Notes under the pieces: model-generated
Database searches by the model: none
What the model was told of the DNA's origin: nothing
What the model saw: only the letters and a program-made list of their open reading frames with translations
Assembly (NCBI RefSeq): GCF_900089585.1
Contig: NZ_FLRH01000003.1
Location: 1,101,001 to 1,165,000, forward strand
Direction: 5' to 3'
From: Micromonospora sediminicola
GTDB lineage: Bacteria > Actinomycetota > Actinomycetes > Mycobacteriales > Micromonosporaceae
DNA: 64,000 bases
Program-made: the position numbers and the translations under genes
Shown: positions 32,569-41,532 of the stretch, in pieces
How positions within the stretch are numbered: the stretch's first letter is position 1
Layout of the letters: every line of letters begins with the position of its first letter

Positions 32569-32954
32569 AGGTCCTCCAGCAGCCGGACCGCCAGGTCCTC
32601 CATCGCCTTCTCGAACCGCGGCAGCTCCTCGTCGGCCGCCGGCTCGACGTGCGAGATCGGCGCGTTCTTCACCGTGCCGTAGTTCAGGATGTTGCCCAGC
32701 GCGCCCTGCCGCCGCTTCTTGTCCGGGCCGATCTCCGCCTCCGGGCCCCGGAAACCAGCGGACCGGTCGTAGGTGATCGCCGCCGGGTACGCCGGGGCGT
32801 GGGCGATGCCGCCGACGCGGCGACGCATCCCGTTCTTGATGTTCAGGGCACCCTTCTCGACGACCTTGCCGGCCTCGTCGGGTGCCTCCGAGGCGGCGCG
32901 GTCCAGCGTCACGCGCAGCCGCGCCACCCCGTCGGAGTCGATCGTCACCGTCAC
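32565..32954 (-). CDS. HK97 gp10-like neck protein
   Basis: A 129-residue protein. The helical N-terminal half (EAGKVVEKGALNIKNGMRRR) and the later GALGNILNYGT motif identify the HK97 gp10 family, which completes the head-tail junction. Both ends overlap neighbours by 4 bases, as in most of this module. Confidence 0.8.
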   Translation of the reverse strand: MTVTIDSDGVARLRVTLDRAASEAPDEAGKVVEKGALNIKNGMRRRVGGIAHAPAYPAAITYDRSAGFRGPEAEIGPDKKRRQGALGNILNYGTVKNAPISHVEPAADEELPRFEKAMEDLAVRLLEDL

Positions 32955-33346
32955 GATGTCACCTCCTCCACACCGAGCCGCCGGGCGGTGGCCAGGCTCT
33001 TCGCCGCCTCGTCCCGGACTACCAGAGCCCGACCCATCAGGTCTGGGTCGTACGTGCAGGCCGTCAACTCGACCCGGTCACCGGCGCGCACGCCGGCCGA
33101 GGCGGCGACGGGCAGGTGCAGCTCGCGGCGGACCATCAGCAGCGACGCCTCGCCGGCGTCCGACGGGCGGGACTGGACGGCCTGCTGCTGGACCTTGCAG
33201 CGGCCCTCGTAGACGGTGGTGTAGGACGGGGTGACGTTGCCGTCGTCGTCCTCCGTTGACCCGGCGGCGCGTTGGATCCGGCACTGGTCGACCATCAGCC
33301 GCTCAGCCGCCCGGCGGCCCCGAGCGAGCGCCCGGTCGACGGACAT
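32951..33346 (-). CDS. Head-tail connector protein (DUF6093-like)
   Basis: A 131-residue protein. The ATG at 33346 overlaps the upstream stop. MVDQCRIQR, TVYEGRCKVQQ and AGDRVELTACTYDPDLMGRALVVRD follow the small beta-barrel stopper/connector family common in actinophages (DUF6093). It should sit under the portal-adaptor ring. Confidence 0.7.
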   Translation of the reverse strand: MSVDRALARGRRAAERLMVDQCRIQRAAGSTEDDDGNVTPSYTTVYEGRCKVQQQAVQSRPSDAGEASLLMVRRELHLPVAASAGVRAGDRVELTACTYDPDLMGRALVVRDEAAKSLATARRLGVEEVTS

Positions 33347-33909
33347 CAGCGCCTCCGCCCGTACTGGCGGCGCAGCGCCGCGCGTAGGGCCGGTGTGCCA
33401 TCCATCTGAGCCGACATCGCCGCATAGGTCGCCGACCAGTCGTCGACCGACTCTGACTTGATGCCGCCGCCCGGGCTGCCTGGAATCTCGCGGATCAGGC
33501 CGAGCACCGCAGAGCGGGCCAGCTGCAGCTCCTGCGCCCCGTCCGGGTAGCCGTGGGTGTAGACCACGGTGACCGGGATCAGGTCGCCCGGGCGGTCCGA
33601 CCAGCCGCAGCGCCGGTACAGGCGGGTGCCGTGCAGCCGGTACCCGGCCGCGCCGGCCGCGATCGGGGAGCCGTTGTAGTCCACCGACGTGACCGCCTGG
33701 ACCGGGAACTGCGGCAGGGGCAGCCACTGGCTCGGGCCGGCGGTGAGCACCGCGGTGTCGTCGACGACCTCGACGATGCGCTGCCCGCCGGCGGCGGCCT
33801 GGACCACCGCGGTGGCGCACTCGATCAGCAGGGTCACCTGCGCGTCGGGCAGGTCCTGGTCGTCGAGCAGGTTCTTCAGGTCGGCCGGGGCCGCCAGCTG
33901 GTCCGCCAC
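33346..33909 (-). CDS. Head-tail adaptor protein (gp6-like)
   Basis: A 187-residue protein. The helical start (ADLKNLLDDQDLPDAQVTLLIECATAVVQ) is followed by PQFPVQAVTSVDYNG and VTVVYTHGYPD, the pattern of phage head-tail adaptors that bind the portal. It is first of the connector genes after the capsid block and is separated from it by two strong hairpins. Confidence 0.8.
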   Translation of the reverse strand: MADQLAAPADLKNLLDDQDLPDAQVTLLIECATAVVQAAAGGQRIVEVVDDTAVLTAGPSQWLPLPQFPVQAVTSVDYNGSPIAAGAAGYRLHGTRLYRRCGWSDRPGDLIPVTVVYTHGYPDGAQELQLARSAVLGLIREIPGSPGGGIKSESVDDWSATYAAMSAQMDGTPALRAALRRQYGRRR

Positions 33910-33928
33910 CGAGTCCCCCTCTCCTGAT

Positions 33929-33954
33929 CCAGGTGTTCAGTGCTGAACACCTGG
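33929..33954. terminator. Perfect hairpin between capsid and connector genes
   Basis: CCAGGTGTTCAG (33929-33940) and its exact complement (33943-33954) surround a 2-base centre. It lies 20 bases upstream of the adaptor start. With the next hairpin it could reduce read-through after the abundant capsid messages. An operator is the alternative. Confidence 0.6.
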
Positions 33955-33962
33955 CGATGTGC

Positions 33963-34000
33963 GGGCCCGGCCGGCAGGGGTGCGCCTGCCGGCCGGGCCC
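33963..34000 (-). terminator. Very strong 16-bp hairpin after the capsid block
   Basis: Perfect 16-bp arms (33963-33978 and 33985-34000) with a 6-base loop start 9 bases past the stop of the 34009 gene. There is no U-tract. It is the most stable hairpin in the late operon and is placed to attenuate leftward transcription. Confidence 0.65.
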
Positions 34001-34008
34001 GGGCCGGG

Positions 34009-34662
34009 TCAGCTGCGGCTGCTGCCGGTGGCCTTGGTGGCCTTGGCCGCGGTGGCCTTGGTGGCCTTGGCCGGGGTCGCCTTCGCCGGCGTCGCGGCTG
34101 CCGAGGCGTCACCGCTGGCGGCGAGCGGGTCCGGGTCGGGCAGGGCCACCCCGCCGGTCGCCGCCGGGGCGATCACCGTGCCGTCGTCGACGAGCTCCTC
34201 GGGCACGGCCGGCGGCTCGGTCTCCTGCCCGCCCATGACCTTCTGCAGCTCGACAACCAGGCCCTGACGGGTGTTCAGGCCCTTGGCCTGCTCCATGTCC
34301 AGCGCCACCCGAGCGCGGGCGAGGTCCTCTCCGACCCAGTCGAGGATGTCCTCGGCCGCGCCGGCGACGATGACGTCCCGGTCGATCTCGTCCGGCTCGA
34401 CCAGGCCCGGCACCGGCCGTGCGGCCGGCGTGCCGAACCGGGTGGTCGGCCCGTCGGTCTCCGCCGACGCGTCGACGTCCCCGTCGCCGTCGCGCTTGCC
34501 GATCGCGCCGGCGTCGAGCAGCCGCTGACGCTGCTCGTCCGACACGTCGTCCGGCAGCGGCGCGCCGTGCGGGACGTCGACGTGGGCGCGGCCGGCGCCC
34601 ACCTGCGTCTCGACGGTCACGTAGCCGGCCGTGACGACGTACTGCTCTGTGTCCTTGCCCAT
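34009..34662 (-). CDS. Capsid-adjacent protein with Lys/Ala/Thr repeat tail
   Basis: A 217-residue protein. The middle carries a short helical domain (ILDWVGEDLARARVALDMEQ, then KGLNTRQGLVVELQKVM). The C-terminal 35 residues are KAT/AKA repeats, positively charged and disordered. Such tails are seen on decoration and head-associated proteins. It follows the major capsid gene directly. No enzymatic motif is present. Confidence 0.65.
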   Translation of the reverse strand: MGKDTEQYVVTAGYVTVETQVGAGRAHVDVPHGAPLPDDVSDEQRQRLLDAGAIGKRDGDGDVDASAETDGPTTRFGTPAARPVPGLVEPDEIDRDVIVAGAAEDILDWVGEDLARARVALDMEQAKGLNTRQGLVVELQKVMGGQETEPPAVPEELVDDGTVIAPAATGGVALPDPDPLAASGDASAAATPAKATPAKATKATAAKATKATGSSRS

Positions 34663-34720
34663 GCTGCAGCGCTCCTTACGCCTCGTTGTTGACGATCTCG
34701 GGTGGTGGGCCGGGCGCTGC

Positions 34721-35905
34721 TCAGGCCTTGAGGTTGACGATCTTGCCGTGCTTGCGCTCGTTGCCGTAGGCGAGACCGACCTCGCCGTAGAGCTGGTTCT
34801 TGTCGTAGGCGCCCGTCTTGGCCAGGGGCTCCTCGAACATGTGGCCCTTGCCGGGGACCTCCAGGAAGACCGGCCGGCACTCCTCGAGGGAGACGACCTG
34901 GACCACGTCGGCCGGCATGTGCCGGTTGAGCATGACGTTGAGGATCCCGAAGTCGGTCTCGATGCGGTTGACGGTCACACCGCCGACGGTGGAGATCTCC
35001 TTGGTGACGTAGCCGGCCACCACGTAGGCGTTGGTGATCGCCAGCTTCTGCGCCGCGCCGACCATGATCGTGGCGGTCTCGGACTGCATGATGCCGCCGT
35101 TGTTGAACACGGTCATCAGCAGCGCGTCGACCATCGTCTTGGTCAGGGCCACGCCCTTGGCCCAGACCACGGTGCCGTCGACGGTGATGTTGACCGCCGT
35201 GCCGCCCTTGGTCAGCGACACCGAGAAGGTGTTGGCCGAGCTGGCCACGACGTAGTACACGTCGGTGGTGGTCAGCGGCGTGGCCGCGCCCACGCTCGTG
35301 AACCGGATGCTGTCGCCGTTGGCCAGGCCGTGGGCGGTCAGCGTGATCAGGTCGGTCGAGGCGGCCGCCGTGCCGGTCGCGGTGACGCCGGCGGCGGCGT
35401 CGACGACGTTGGACGTCGTGGCCGCGAGGATGCCCCGGGTCTTGCGGGCGGTCAGGTTGTCCGCCGGCAGCTGGTAGATGCCGTTGACGAAGGACCACTC
35501 GATGTCGCGGACCATCTGCTTGAGCATCAGCTCGGTCTGCCAGTCCAGCTCGTCGACGACCGGGTTGGAACCGCCGGCGGTGGCCAGCCCACCGAGGCGG
35601 CCGGTGGCCGCCCGCTTGGTGTAGGACACCCCGACGGTCTCGTGGTGGATCTGCGTCACGTTCTTCTTCTGCCCGCGGATCCGGTTCTGCGCGGTCGGCG
35701 CGTCCTGGCCCTCCAGCGCCACGTTCTGCCCGGCGGCGCGCAGGTCGTACTCCGACCACTCGAACTCGGTGTCGGTGGTCTGCCCGCCGCCGGTCAGCCC
35801 GCCGATCGCCGAGAAGAACGGGGTGTCGGACGGGGTGAGCAGGTACAGGATGCCCGTGTAGTTGGGCAGGTTGTAGGTGGTGCCGAGCGCGGTGATGCCA
35901 GCCAT
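34721..35905 (-). CDS. Major capsid protein, SU10-like (DUF5309)
   Basis: A 394-residue HK97-fold capsid candidate. The N-terminus (PSDTPFFSAIGG, then TTDTEFEWSEYDLRAA) and the C-terminal NRHMPADVVQVVSLEECRPV belong to the SU10-type major capsid family. Residues about 175-245 form an extra beta-rich, Ig-like insert (TAHGLANGDSIRFTSVG, VYYVVASSANTFSVSLTKGG) likely exposed on the shell. It is preceded by the scaffold gene. Confidence 0.9.
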   Translation of the reverse strand: MAGITALGTTYNLPNYTGILYLLTPSDTPFFSAIGGLTGGGQTTDTEFEWSEYDLRAAGQNVALEGQDAPTAQNRIRGQKKNVTQIHHETVGVSYTKRAATGRLGGLATAGGSNPVVDELDWQTELMLKQMVRDIEWSFVNGIYQLPADNLTARKTRGILAATTSNVVDAAAGVTATGTAAASTDLITLTAHGLANGDSIRFTSVGAATPLTTTDVYYVVASSANTFSVSLTKGGTAVNITVDGTVVWAKGVALTKTMVDALLMTVFNNGGIMQSETATIMVGAAQKLAITNAYVVAGYVTKEISTVGGVTVNRIETDFGILNVMLNRHMPADVVQVVSLEECRPVFLEVPGKGHMFEEPLAKTGAYDKNQLYGEVGLAYGNERKHGKIVNLKA

Positions 35906-35959
35906 CGCTGGTCGCTCCCTTCGATCGTTCCTTGGGCGCGGCCCGCGCCGGCCCTTCGG

Positions 35960-36715
35960 TTACTGCTGGACGGGGGTCAGCTTCTGCTTCTGCAGACGGA
36001 TGACCTCACGGACGTTGCCGGACTTCTGCGCGGCCGCGATCAGCGCTTCCAGGTCCGCCGGCTGGTTGCCCCGGGTGCCCTGCGTCGGGTCCGGAGCGGG
36101 GTTACGCGGCCCGGCCGGCGCGGCGGGGAACAGCTGCAGCAGCGCGTCCGCGTCGGCCGCCAGCTCGTCGCGGGTGCCGCCGTTGAGCCGGGCCGCCTGC
36201 GCCGGGGTGAGGCCCTTCTCGTGGGCGACCTCGGCCCGCCAGCGGGCGGCGCGCTCCTTGGCCAGGTCCTCGTCGTGCTTGTTGAGCCGCTCGGTCAGCT
36301 GCTCCAGGTCGGTCTTGCCGTCCCCGGTGGGCTTGGTGCCGAGCAGGTCCGCGAGCTGCTTGAGCGGTGCCAGCTCGCCGATCTGCCGCTCCAGGGCCTT
36401 GCGGGCCTCGCGCTCCTCGCGCAGCGCCTTCTCACCGCCGGGGCCGAGCGGCTTGTCCTGCGGGTCACCGCCGGTCGGAGCCGGGTCGGCGGGCGGCTGG
36501 CCGCCGCCGCCGCTGCCGGTGCCGGGGTTGGCCGGCGGTGCGCCGGTTCCCGGGTCCGCCGGCGGCTGACCGGGGCCGGGGGCGGGTGCCGGCGGGTCGG
36601 GGGCGGCGCCGAGCTGCGGCCAGATCAGCCGGCCGGAGCGGGTGCGGCCGAGCGCGCGCAGCGGGTCGCCCGTGCGCGGGTGCCGCAGATGCGGATGGGT
36701 GGGCAGGTGGGTCAT
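35960..36715 (-). CDS. Capsid scaffolding protein
   Basis: A 251-residue protein. The ATG at 36715 has GGAGG 5 bases upstream. A Pro/Gly-rich first third leads to a long charged coiled coil (EKALREEREARKALERQIGE, then LEQLTERLNKHDEDLAKERA) and a terminal helical cap (DLEALIAAAQKSGNVREVIR). Acidic coiled-coil proteins before the capsid gene are scaffolds that guide shell assembly and then leave. No protease gene was recognised nearby. Confidence 0.85.
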   Translation of the reverse strand: MTHLPTHPHLRHPRTGDPLRALGRTRSGRLIWPQLGAAPDPPAPAPGPGQPPADPGTGAPPANPGTGSGGGGQPPADPAPTGGDPQDKPLGPGGEKALREEREARKALERQIGELAPLKQLADLLGTKPTGDGKTDLEQLTERLNKHDEDLAKERAARWRAEVAHEKGLTPAQAARLNGGTRDELAADADALLQLFPAAPAGPRNPAPDPTQGTRGNQPADLEALIAAAQKSGNVREVIRLQKQKLTPVQQ

Positions 36716-36774
36716 CGCGACCTCCGGTAGGTGGCCACGGCATCGCGCCGGGCCAGGTGATGTGTTCGGGGCCC

Positions 36775-37047
36775 CTACTCGCCGGGGCCCTTGACGTCGA
36801 CGGAGAAGACGGGCAGCGGGCCGTACACGGCCAGCCACACCGTCCCGCCGGCGGCGAGCTTCTCCAGGTCCCCGTCCTCCAGCCGCAGCCGCACGCAGAC
36901 CCGGGGCAGGCCGGTGTGCTCGCCGGTGTCCACCAGCACCTCCACCGGGGCGATGTCGGTGTCGGTCAGGTCGCCGGACGGGCCGGTGGCCACCATCCGG
37001 CGGGCACCCGGCCACACCTCGGCGTCGGGGATCGGACTCGGGCGCAT
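36775..37047 (-). CDS. Small head-region protein, unknown
   Basis: A 90-residue protein rich in beta-type segments (VEVLVDTGEHTGLPRVCVRLRLEDGDLE; VWLAVYGPLPVFSVDV). Its ATG overlaps the upstream stop by one base. It occupies a slot between MuF-like and scaffold genes. No family is known. Confidence 0.6.
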   Translation of the reverse strand: MRPSPIPDAEVWPGARRMVATGPSGDLTDTDIAPVEVLVDTGEHTGLPRVCVRLRLEDGDLEKLAAGGTVWLAVYGPLPVFSVDVKGPGE

Positions 37048-37319
37048 CAGACGCGCGGCGGCCAGTTCCAGCGCCCCTGCTCGCCGGCCTCGCCCTGCGG
37101 GCGGGAGGTGGCCCAGTAGGTGTCGGGGCCGTCGAGGAGCACCTGGAGGTTGGCGGCGTCTCCGCCGAAGACGCGGACCACGACGGCCGGGTACGTGTCA
37201 CCCGCGTTGGCGAAGTTGCCCGCGTTGGGGCTCGGCGAGTTCTGCCGGTTGAAGTTGATCGCGTCGACGTCGAACTGGCTCAGGGTGTACAGCACGATGC
37301 GGCCGATGGTGGGCAGCAT
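37047..37319 (-). CDS. Small head-region protein, unknown
   Basis: A 90-residue protein. The start MLPTIGRIVLYTLSQFDVDAIN and the later YPAVVVRVFGGDAANLQVLLDG match short proteins frequent beside portal and capsid genes in Streptomyces phages. A beta-barrel fold is likely. The function is unknown. Confidence 0.65.
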   Translation of the reverse strand: MLPTIGRIVLYTLSQFDVDAINFNRQNSPSPNAGNFANAGDTYPAVVVRVFGGDAANLQVLLDGPDTYWATSRPQGEAGEQGRWNWPPRV

Positions 37320-37334
37320 GGGGGACTCCTTCGG

Positions 37335-38393
37335 TCATCGGATGTAGCCGAAGCGCCGCAGGAGGCGGATCGCTTCGTCGCGGTCGTCGCCGGCGGCGGC
37401 GAGGATGCTCTCGGGCATCAGCCGGGGCGTGCGGGCCTGCCGGTAGCGGCCGCCGTCCTTGACGCCTCGCTCGCGGGCGCCGAGGCGGACGCCGGCGAGA
37501 CCGCGGGTGGTGGTGCCCTCGGTCGTGGTGAAGACCTGCCGGCCGTACACGTCGCGGGTGGCCAGCTGCCCGCGGTCGCGGCCGCCGCGCAGCATCCGCG
37601 CCTCGGCGGCGGTGATCCGGGCTCCGGCCGGTGCGAGGCCGTACGCGCCGCGCCGGGCGTTGACGACCTGGCCGATGTCGGCGCCGAGGCGGATGGACGC
37701 GGCGCCGGCCTTGGTGAACTGCCGGTCCTGCTCGGCGGGGGTGAGGCTGTCGAACCAGGCCCGGGGGTTGGTGGCGATCGCGTCGACGGTGTCCTCGACG
37801 GCGGGCACGTGGACGCAGTCGCAGCACGGGTGCCGGTCGAAGGGTTCCGCCCGGCGGTAGCGGCGGCCGGCGAGCACGACGCAGCGGCCACAGGTCTTCC
37901 CGACGACCATCCGGATGTAGGTGTCGACGTCACGGGTGGCCATCGCGGTGGCGTCGGCGGCCCGGCCGGCGTCGGCGACCTGGGTCCGGACCGCCGTCTC
38001 CAGCGTGGCGTATCCGCCGGCGAGGGCCCGCTCGACGTCGACGCCGGCGCCGATCGCGGTCAGCGTGGTGATGGCCGGCTCGTAGAGCAGGGAGGGCAGG
38101 GGCCGGCCGTCGGAGGCGACGCCGGCGAGCGCGGCCGGCACCACCCGCGCCCGCGGTCGGGGGTTGGCGCCCTGGGCGTCGAGCACCGCGTTGAGGTAGC
38201 TGTCCGCGGTGACCGCGGCGGCGAGCTGCGCGGCGGCGGTGACGGGCACCAGATCGCCGAGCTGGGTGGCCCAGCTGCGGGTGATCGCGTCCGGGTCGAC
38301 CCGGGACCACAGTTGTCGGGCGACGACGACCAGCCGGCCGACGATCCGCCGGCGGCGGCGGTAGTGCTCGCGGGCGACCTGCTCAGCCGACAC
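37335..38393 (-). CDS. MuF-like minor capsid protein
   Basis: A 352-residue protein. The N-terminal 130 residues are helical and follow the portal, with which the gene overlaps by 11 bases. The middle has a Cys/His cluster (CGRCVVLAGRRYRR, then HPCCDCVHVP) typical of actinophage MuF-like heads. ITAAEARMLRGGRDRGQLATRDVYG and the C-terminal RLMPESILAAAGDDRDEAI also match. It probably sits inside the capsid near the portal. There is no fused toxin domain. Confidence 0.8.
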   Translation of the reverse strand: MSAEQVAREHYRRRRRIVGRLVVVARQLWSRVDPDAITRSWATQLGDLVPVTAAAQLAAAVTADSYLNAVLDAQGANPRPRARVVPAALAGVASDGRPLPSLLYEPAITTLTAIGAGVDVERALAGGYATLETAVRTQVADAGRAADATAMATRDVDTYIRMVVGKTCGRCVVLAGRRYRRAEPFDRHPCCDCVHVPAVEDTVDAIATNPRAWFDSLTPAEQDRQFTKAGAASIRLGADIGQVVNARRGAYGLAPAGARITAAEARMLRGGRDRGQLATRDVYGRQVFTTTEGTTTRGLAGVRLGARERGVKDGGRYRQARTPRLMPESILAAAGDDRDEAIRLLRRFGYIR

Positions 38394-39882
38394 CGGCCGG
38401 CTCCGGCTGCGGCGCCGGGACGGTCGGGGTGGGTGGCTCGACCGGGGCGGGTTGGCCGCCCATGCCGAGGTTGATGATCTCGCGGACCGGGTCGCGGTCG
38501 GCGTCGGCTGCGTCCTCGGCCTGCATCCGGCGGATCTGCCCCTGGCTGTAGCCGAGGTCCTCGCGGGCCTGCCGCTTGGTGATGATCGGCTCGTCGCCGC
38601 CGAACACCTTGCGGACCGCGTCGGCGGCCTGCGCCCGGGTGGGCGTCGACGGGTCCCGCCAGATCGTCTCCAGCCGCTTGGTGGCCGGGTCCCAGTCGCC
38701 GTCCTGCAGCCGGCGCACGTGCCGGTTGACGCGCTTGTAGGAGCCGCTGAACGGCACGGTCTTGCGCTCGGCCCGCTTGATCAGCCGGGCCTCCGCCGCC
38801 CGCCACGCCTCCGCGCTGGCCGGGGTGTCGGTGACCACCCCGAACGCGGTCGGCGGCAGGCCGACCAGGGCGGTGGCGTGCTTGGCCAGCTGCGTCAAGC
38901 TCTGGTGGAAGTTGGCCAGCGATGAGGCTTGGAACTCGTGGGCCTTGATGCCGCCGCCTTCGACGTCCTCGCCGCCGCTGCCCTCCAGACTGAGCAGCTT
39001 GCCCATGATGACCTGCAACGCCGACTGCTTCTCGCCCCTGTCGTCGACCAGGTCGTCCGGGCCGATGCCGAACAGCGCGCGCAGCGGGATCGCGTGGAAC
39101 TCCGCGGCGACCATCATGTCGCTGGCCAGCTTGTTGGCCGCGTGCGACAGCGACAGCAGCGGGATCGTCAGCTCCGACTTGCCGTACCGGTCGGCCAGGC
39201 GGCCGCGGTTGGTCAGCGGGGTCACGAGGACCTCGCCCACGTTGTGCACGTCTCGGCCGGTCTCACGCCAGCCCTGCGGGCCACGGTCGAACCAGACGGT
39301 GTGGTTGGGCATGTAGAGGGTGGCGTACTCCTGCGGCAGCCGGATCAGGCTGTCCGGGTCCTCCACCCAGCGGCGCAGAGCCGCCCGCGGCGCCCGGGTG
39401 CGCGGGTCGATGTCGGCGTACATCTCTAGCGGGGACTCCACCGTGACCAGCGGGGTGTCGTCGTCGTCCTCGTTGGTGCCCACCGCGATGTAGGAGCGGC
39501 GCATGACGAGGGCGTCGAGGCGGCCGAGCTGCGCCTCTTCGTCGAGGTCGTTGTCCTGCCACACCCGCTGGAGGTTCTTGTCCGCGGTGGCGCTGGCCAG
39601 CTCGTCGGCCGGGGTGTCCGGATCCGGCTCGTCGTCGTCCTCCGGGTATCGGAACCCGAGCACGTCCAGGCGCTCTTCCAGGGGGTCGACGGCGAGCATC
39701 GGCCAGCCCAGCGACACGGCCTGCAGGCGGTCGCCGACCTCCCGCAGGATCTCCGGGTGGATGTAGTGCAGCGGCGCGCTGCCCTCGTAGAGGGCGTTGA
39801 GCTCCTGCAGCTGCGGCAACTCCCGGTCGTGACGGCTGGCCAGGTGGGTGACCCATCCCAGGTCATCGGTGGGCAGCGGCAT
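38383..39882 (-). CDS. Portal protein, SPP1 gp6-like
   Basis: A 499-residue portal. PQLQELNALYEGSAPLHYIHPEI, WPMLAVDPLEERLDVLGF and LVGLPPTAFGVVTDTPASAEAWRAAEARLIKRAE are standard parts of the wing, stem and crown-adjacent regions. Dodecamers form the DNA entry vertex where terminase docks. It lies 3 bases after the terminase gene. Confidence 0.9.
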   Translation of the reverse strand: MPLPTDDLGWVTHLASRHDRELPQLQELNALYEGSAPLHYIHPEILREVGDRLQAVSLGWPMLAVDPLEERLDVLGFRYPEDDDEPDPDTPADELASATADKNLQRVWQDNDLDEEAQLGRLDALVMRRSYIAVGTNEDDDDTPLVTVESPLEMYADIDPRTRAPRAALRRWVEDPDSLIRLPQEYATLYMPNHTVWFDRGPQGWRETGRDVHNVGEVLVTPLTNRGRLADRYGKSELTIPLLSLSHAANKLASDMMVAAEFHAIPLRALFGIGPDDLVDDRGEKQSALQVIMGKLLSLEGSGGEDVEGGGIKAHEFQASSLANFHQSLTQLAKHATALVGLPPTAFGVVTDTPASAEAWRAAEARLIKRAERKTVPFSGSYKRVNRHVRRLQDGDWDPATKRLETIWRDPSTPTRAQAADAVRKVFGGDEPIITKRQAREDLGYSQGQIRRMQAEDAADADRDPVREIINLGMGGQPAPVEPPTPTVPAPQPEPAGVG

Positions 39883-39885
39883 GGG

Positions 39886-41532
39886 TCACCTCCTGACGAT
39901 GATCTGCTTGCGCTTCTTGCGTTTCCAGCCGCCCTTGGCGATCGCGTCCAGGCGGGCCTTCCAGGACAGGCACCCGGCCATGGCCAGGTCGATGTACTTG
40001 GTGGAGTCGGGCCGGATCTTGTAGATCGTCCACAGCGGGGTCTCGTCGTCGTCGCGGACGTTGAGGTCACCACGGACGGCGTTGCCGATGTGGTCGGCGT
40101 AGGTCTTGTCGCCGCTGTGGGTCAGCTCGCCGGAGGTCTGCGCGGTCCGGAAAGCGCGCATCGCCTGGCCGATCTGTCGGGGCCGGTTGGTGTACCACTC
40201 CAGCACCCGCCGCTCGCCGTACCGGCCCGACCAGCGGGCCACGGCGGACTCGAAGCGGGGCGGGTCGGCGTACACCAGCCGCACCGCGTACAGGTCCATC
40301 GCCTCGGTCAGGACGCCGTCGACGTCGTCGTCGGTAACCTCCCAGCCCTCGGCGTCGTCGGGGCGCACCCAGTAGCGCAGCGGCCACTGGAAGCCGGTCT
40401 CGATGTGCGTGGCGATGAACCCGACCGCGTCGCGCCAGCGGGCCCCGTCGAAGCCGATGGTGATCGGTTCGCCGTGCTCGATCCGGATCGCCGGGCGGGC
40501 GAGGGTCTTCGTCCACCTGGCGGCGTCGAACGCGTTGCGCTCGGCTGACCGGCGGCGGTTGAGCCAGACCCGCTGCCAGTACATCTTGTCGGTGTCCGGC
40601 TGGTGGTACAGCGACGCGATCGACTCGACCTGGCCCTCGAAGTCCGGCCAGAGCGCGATCGCCGGACCGGACGCCTCCCGGATCGCCGCCTTGAGCTGCT
40701 CCGGATCGTCGAGGTCCTCGTCGTCGCGCCACGGGGCCTCGCGGTGGAAGAAGAACAGCGTCGCGTCCTTCACCTTGCCCGCGGCGATCATCTCCGCGTA
40801 CTGGTGCGTGTCCTCCGCGCAGGAGCCCTGCCCCTCGCCGTAGGTGGTGGTCGTCTCCAGCTCCCACGCGTCAGCCAAGACCCGCTTGGGCAGGTTGTTC
40901 CGCATGGTCTGCCGGGCGTCCTTGAGCCTCGGCAGGATCATCCGGTGGGTCTCGTCGAAGTGCTGGTGCGTCGTCCGAGCGCCGTCGGCCGCCGACGGGG
41001 AACCGGCCACCGCGAGGGCCTTGCCCTCGCCGTCGATGCGGGTGATGTGCTCCTTACCCGCATCGAACAGGTCCGCGTCCGGACCCTCCTGCACGATGAA
41101 CAGCAGCGCCCCGTACGCCAGCTCCTCGGTCTGCTCCTCGGTGTAGGCCAGCATGGGGATGTACGGGTCGGTGACCGGTGCACCGACCGGTTGCCAGATC
41201 CCGTCGACCAGCTTCCAGCCGTCGGTGCGCACCGGCGCTTCCGGGTGCAGCTCGCCGTACGCCACCCACGCCGCGAGTTCGGTCTTCGCGACGCCCTTAC
41301 GCAGCGACCACGCCACCCGCTTGAAGCGCCGGCGGCCGGCGCGCGGGTGCCCGCGCGGGAACACCTCGTAGGCGCGGTAGATCAGCGCCCGCTTCTCCTG
41401 GTCGATAACGGCGGGGCGGCCGCGCAGGTCGCCCGGGCCGTGCACCGCCCGCTCCTCCAGGAAGTCGCACAGCTGCGGCCCGAGACTGGGCCAGGGTTGC
41501 TCGTCCAGCGGGGGGACGACGAAGACGCTCAC
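39886..41532 (-). CDS. Terminase large subunit
   Basis: A 548-residue packaging motor. The ATPase domain shows a Walker A-like SLRKGVAKTE (about residue 76), a Walker B HQHFDETHRM (about 195) and a C motif region near ETTTTYGEG. The nuclease half has the first acidic residue in TIGFDGARW (about 350) and later DGVLTEAMDLY. The basic C-terminus (KRKKRKQIIVRR) may touch the portal. Its start overlaps the small-subunit stop by 4 bases. Confidence 0.93.
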   Translation of the reverse strand: MSVFVVPPLDEQPWPSLGPQLCDFLEERAVHGPGDLRGRPAVIDQEKRALIYRAYEVFPRGHPRAGRRRFKRVAWSLRKGVAKTELAAWVAYGELHPEAPVRTDGWKLVDGIWQPVGAPVTDPYIPMLAYTEEQTEELAYGALLFIVQEGPDADLFDAGKEHITRIDGEGKALAVAGSPSAADGARTTHQHFDETHRMILPRLKDARQTMRNNLPKRVLADAWELETTTTYGEGQGSCAEDTHQYAEMIAAGKVKDATLFFFHREAPWRDDEDLDDPEQLKAAIREASGPAIALWPDFEGQVESIASLYHQPDTDKMYWQRVWLNRRRSAERNAFDAARWTKTLARPAIRIEHGEPITIGFDGARWRDAVGFIATHIETGFQWPLRYWVRPDDAEGWEVTDDDVDGVLTEAMDLYAVRLVYADPPRFESAVARWSGRYGERRVLEWYTNRPRQIGQAMRAFRTAQTSGELTHSGDKTYADHIGNAVRGDLNVRDDDETPLWTIYKIRPDSTKYIDLAMAGCLSWKARLDAIAKGGWKRKKRKQIIVRR

